From: JALXDT01 sp964634755
GTDB taxonomy: Bacteria; Acidobacteriota; Aminicenantia; JAMOAD01
DNA length: 17,215 nucleotides
Assembly: GCA_964634755.1 (NCBI GenBank)
Contig: CAZWJH010000054.1
Span: 1 to 17,215 of the forward strand
Direction of reading: 5' to 3'
The notes under the pieces were generated by a model, which was not told where the DNA came from, searched no databases, and saw only the letters and a list, made by a program, of their open reading frames with translations. Of this stretch, positions 15,077-17,215 are shown piece by piece. The position numbers were made by a program, and so were the translations under genes. Numbering within the stretch: position 1 is the stretch's first letter; each line of letters starts with the position of its first letter.

Positions 15077-17170
15077 ATGCCAAGGCTTGTCCCTATTGGA
15101 AAGATAAGAAATATCGGCATCATGGCTCATATTGATGCCGGTAAAACAACCACAACCGAAAGGATTCTCTATTATACGGGGATTACCTATAAGATTGGTG
15201 AGGTTGATGAGGGGACAGCCATTATGGATTGGATGGATCAGGAGCAGGAAAGAGGGATAACTATAACCTCTGCTGCGACTACATGTTTTTGGAAAGATCA
15301 TAGGATTAACATAATAGATACTCCCGGTCATGTTGATTTTACTGCAGAGGTAGAAAGAAGTCTTCGTGTACTTGATGGGGGGGTTGTTTTATTTTCTGCT
15401 GTGGAGGGTGTTGAAGCTCAAAGTGAAACTGTTTGGCATCAAGCTAATAGATATGGTGTTCCAAGAATTGCTTATATAAACAAAATGGATAGGGTTGGAG
15501 CTGACTTTTTTAGGGTAGTGGATGAAATAGAGGAGAGGCTAGAGGCGGATCCCCTTATACTCCAACTTCCAATTGGAGTTGAAGATACTTTTGTTGGTGT
15601 TGTGGATCTTGTAAATATGAAAGCTCTTGTTTATGATTCTGATAAATTGGGGGCGAAGTATTCAGTGAAGGAAATCCCCGAAGAATTAAAAGAAGAGGCA
15701 GAGCATTATCATGCTCATCTTTTAGAAAAAATAGCTGATGTTGATGATGAGCTTATGGAAAAGTATCTTGAAGATCATGGTTTTAGTATTGAAGATATAA
15801 AGAAAGGTATAAGAAAGGGGACTTTAGAGCTTAAATTTTTACCTGTGCTTTGTGGGGCAAGTTTCAAAAACAAGGGAGTTCAGCCGCTTCTGGATGCTGT
15901 GGTGGACTATCTTCCGTCCCCTGCTGATAGACCTTTTATTGAGGGTATAAAGCCTGATTCAGAGGAGGTTGTAAGGATAGAGCCAAAGGATAATGAGCCT
16001 TTTACTGCTCTTGTGTTTAAGGTTGTTACAGATCCTTTTGTTGGTCAATTAAATTATATGAGAGTTTACGCTGGTCATCTTAAGACTGGCGATACTGTTT
16101 TAAACCCAAGAAAAGGAAAAAAAGAGAGAATTAACAGGCTATTAAAAATGCATTCAAATAAAAGAGAAGAAATAAAAGAAGTTTATGCAGGGGATATTTG
16201 TGCTACTGTTTCTCTAAAGCACTCTTTTACGGGTGATACTCTCTGTGATATAAGGAGGCCCGTTCTTTTGGAAAGTATTAAATTTCCTGAGCCTGTTGTT
16301 TCTGTAGCTGTTGAGCCCAAAACTCAGGCAGAGCATGAAAAACTTTCAAACGCTCTTTTTAAGATTTCAAGAGAAGATCCCACGTTTAAGGTAAGAAAAG
16401 ATCCTCAAACCGGACAGACGCTAATTTCCGGTATGGGTGAGCTTCATCTTGAGGTTATTCTTGAGAGATTAAAAAGAGAGTTTAATGTTCAGTCTAATGT
16501 TGGTAAACCGCAGGTTGCTTTTAGGGAAACTATAAAGGAAAAGGCAAAAGGAGAGGGCAAATATATAAAACAGAGTGGTGGTAAAGGGCAGTATGGACAT
16601 GTGCTTCTTGAAATTGAGCCTATTGAGAGAAGTAAAGGTTTTGTTTTTGAGGATGGGATTACTAAAGGGGTTATTCCCAAAGAGTTTATTCCTGCAATAG
16701 AAGCAGGGGTTAAAGAGGCTCTCGATTTTGGAATAATGGCTGGTTATCCTGTTGTTGATGTAAAAGTTAGAGTTTATGATGGCTCTTATCATGAGGTGGA
16801 TTCATCTGAGATGGCTTTTAAAATAGCGGCTTCAATGGCTTTTCAGGAAGCTGCAAAGAGAGCAAAACCTGTGCTTCTTGAACCTGTTATGAAAGTGGAG
16901 ATTACGGTACCAGAGTCTTATGTTGGGGATGTTATGGGAGATCTTAATTCAAGAAGTGCAAAAATAGTTCGGCTTGAGATGAAAACAAAGTTTGCTGTAA
17001 TAGATGCAACTGTTCCTCTTTCTGAGATGTTTGGTTATGCCAATACGCTTAGAACGCTAACGCAAGGAAGAGGAAACTTTATTATGGAGTTTTCTCACTA
17101 TCGGGAGGTATCTCCTGATAGGGCGGAGAAAATAATCCCTAATTATAATATGATAGCTGATAGGAGGTAA
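15077..17170 (+). CDS. fusA: Translation elongation factor G
   Basis: EF-G is the GTPase that drives ribosomal translocation. The 697 residues contain the GTPase motifs AHIDAGKTT (17-25), RGITIT (59-64), DTPGH (81-85) and NKMD (135-138), then GAS in the G5 region. Domains II to V follow, with GMGELHLE, NVGKPQVAFRETI, GGKGQYGHV, MGDLNSR and EMFGYANTLRTLTQGRG. Length is close to E. coli EF-G (704). Switch and G-domain residues GEVDEGTAIMDWM and FTAEVERSLRVLDGGVVLF differ from the common GEVHDGAATMDWM and FT(I/V)EVERSMRVLDG. They resemble the EF-G subfamily described from spirochaetes, planctomycetes and deltaproteobacteria; that placement is my inference. AGGTGG, at the end of rpsG, precedes the ATG by 8 nt, and the gap is 5 nt. 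Confidence 0.98.
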   Translation: MPRLVPIGKIRNIGIMAHIDAGKTTTTERILYYTGITYKIGEVDEGTAIMDWMDQEQERGITITSAATTCFWKDHRINIIDTPGHVDFTAEVERSLRVLDGGVVLFSAVEGVEAQSETVWHQANRYGVPRIAYINKMDRVGADFFRVVDEIEERLEADPLILQLPIGVEDTFVGVVDLVNMKALVYDSDKLGAKYSVKEIPEELKEEAEHYHAHLLEKIADVDDELMEKYLEDHGFSIEDIKKGIRKGTLELKFLPVLCGASFKNKGVQPLLDAVVDYLPSPADRPFIEGIKPDSEEVVRIEPKDNEPFTALVFKVVTDPFVGQLNYMRVYAGHLKTGDTVLNPRKGKKERINRLLKMHSNKREEIKEVYAGDICATVSLKHSFTGDTLCDIRRPVLLESIKFPEPVVSVAVEPKTQAEHEKLSNALFKISREDPTFKVRKDPQTGQTLISGMGELHLEVILERLKREFNVQSNVGKPQVAFRETIKEKAKGEGKYIKQSGGKGQYGHVLLEIEPIERSKGFVFEDGITKGVIPKEFIPAIEAGVKEALDFGIMAGYPVVDVKVRVYDGSYHEVDSSEMAFKIAASMAFQEAAKRAKPVLLEPVMKVEITVPESYVGDVMGDLNSRSAKIVRLEMKTKFAVIDATVPLSEMFGYANTLRTLTQGRGNFIMEFSHYREVSPDRAEKIIPNYNMIADRR

Positions 17171-17175
17171 TAAAG

Positions 17176-17215
17176 ATGGCAAAAGAGAAGTTTGAGAGGA
17201 CGAAGCCGCATTTAA
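17176..17215 (+). CDS. tuf: Elongation factor Tu, 3'-truncated by window edge
   Basis: Only the first 13 codons are present, reading MAKEKFERTKPHL, the canonical EF-Tu N-terminus, in the expected place after fusA. AGGAGG (17162-17167), lying inside the last codons of fusA, precedes the ATG by 8 nt. This completes the usual str operon order. Confidence 0.93.
   Translation, partial: MAKEKFERTKPHL

Noticed and set aside
16469..16792. 107-codon minus-strand ORF inside fusA
   Set aside because: It is antisense to conserved EF-G domain III-IV and explained by the reading frame of fusA.
1..17215. CRISPR arrays, insertion sequences, tRNA or rRNA genes, prophage or island boundaries
   Set aside because: No periodic repeats with spacers, transposase frames, cloverleaf-like sequences or composition breaks were seen on reading either strand.

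Overview
The window is a strongly AT-rich stretch of a bacterial chromosome (roughly one third G+C by eye). It is densely packed with genes and has AGA/AGG-rich arginine usage and purine-rich coding strands. Two genes point to a Gram-negative (diderm) cell: an alpha-2-macroglobulin-like protein with a signal sequence, and a membrane-anchored sulfatase-fold enzyme. The set of genes (Thr-type sulfatase-like protein, bacterial A2M, a bacterial EndoQ homologue, an EF-G with unusual signature residues) suggests a little-cultivated lineage. The sequence alone does not allow a phylum call.

Layout. (1) 3-1773, plus strand: the 3' part of a sodium/solute symporter, overlapping by 8 nt with tsaB, a tRNA t6A modification gene. 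(2) 1774-5881, minus strand: a probable operon reading sulfatase-like protein, then two MacB/FtsX-type ABC permeases joined by a TAATG stop/start overlap. It meets tsaB stop codon to stop codon with no base between. (3) 5882-5977: a short divergent control region. (4) 5978-11446, plus strand: a giant periplasmic A2M-like protein with an intact CxEQ thioester motif. (5) 11571-14006, plus strand: a tightly coupled three-gene operon of nagB (glucosamine-6-phosphate deaminase), an unrecognised 148-residue membrane-associated protein, and a PHP/zinc-finger protein that matches endonuclease Q. (6) 14007-14203: the promoter and leader region of the str operon. (7) 14204-17215: rpsL, rpsG, fusA and the first 13 codons of tuf, in the canonical order.

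How the genes fit together. Blocks 2 to 4 look like an envelope locus: a periplasm-facing hydrolase or transferase of unknown substrate, a pair of permease subunits with no ATPase beside them, and a protease-trapping protein. Block 5 pairs amino-sugar catabolism with a probable DNA-repair nuclease through overlapping reading frames. Block 6-7 is core translation machinery.

I see no CRISPR array, insertion sequence, tRNA, rRNA or attachment site. No intergenic gap exceeds 200 nt. I do not see a clear-cut undescribed multi-gene system. The best candidates for novelty are the sulfatase-like/permease/A2M locus and the nagB-148aa-EndoQ operon.
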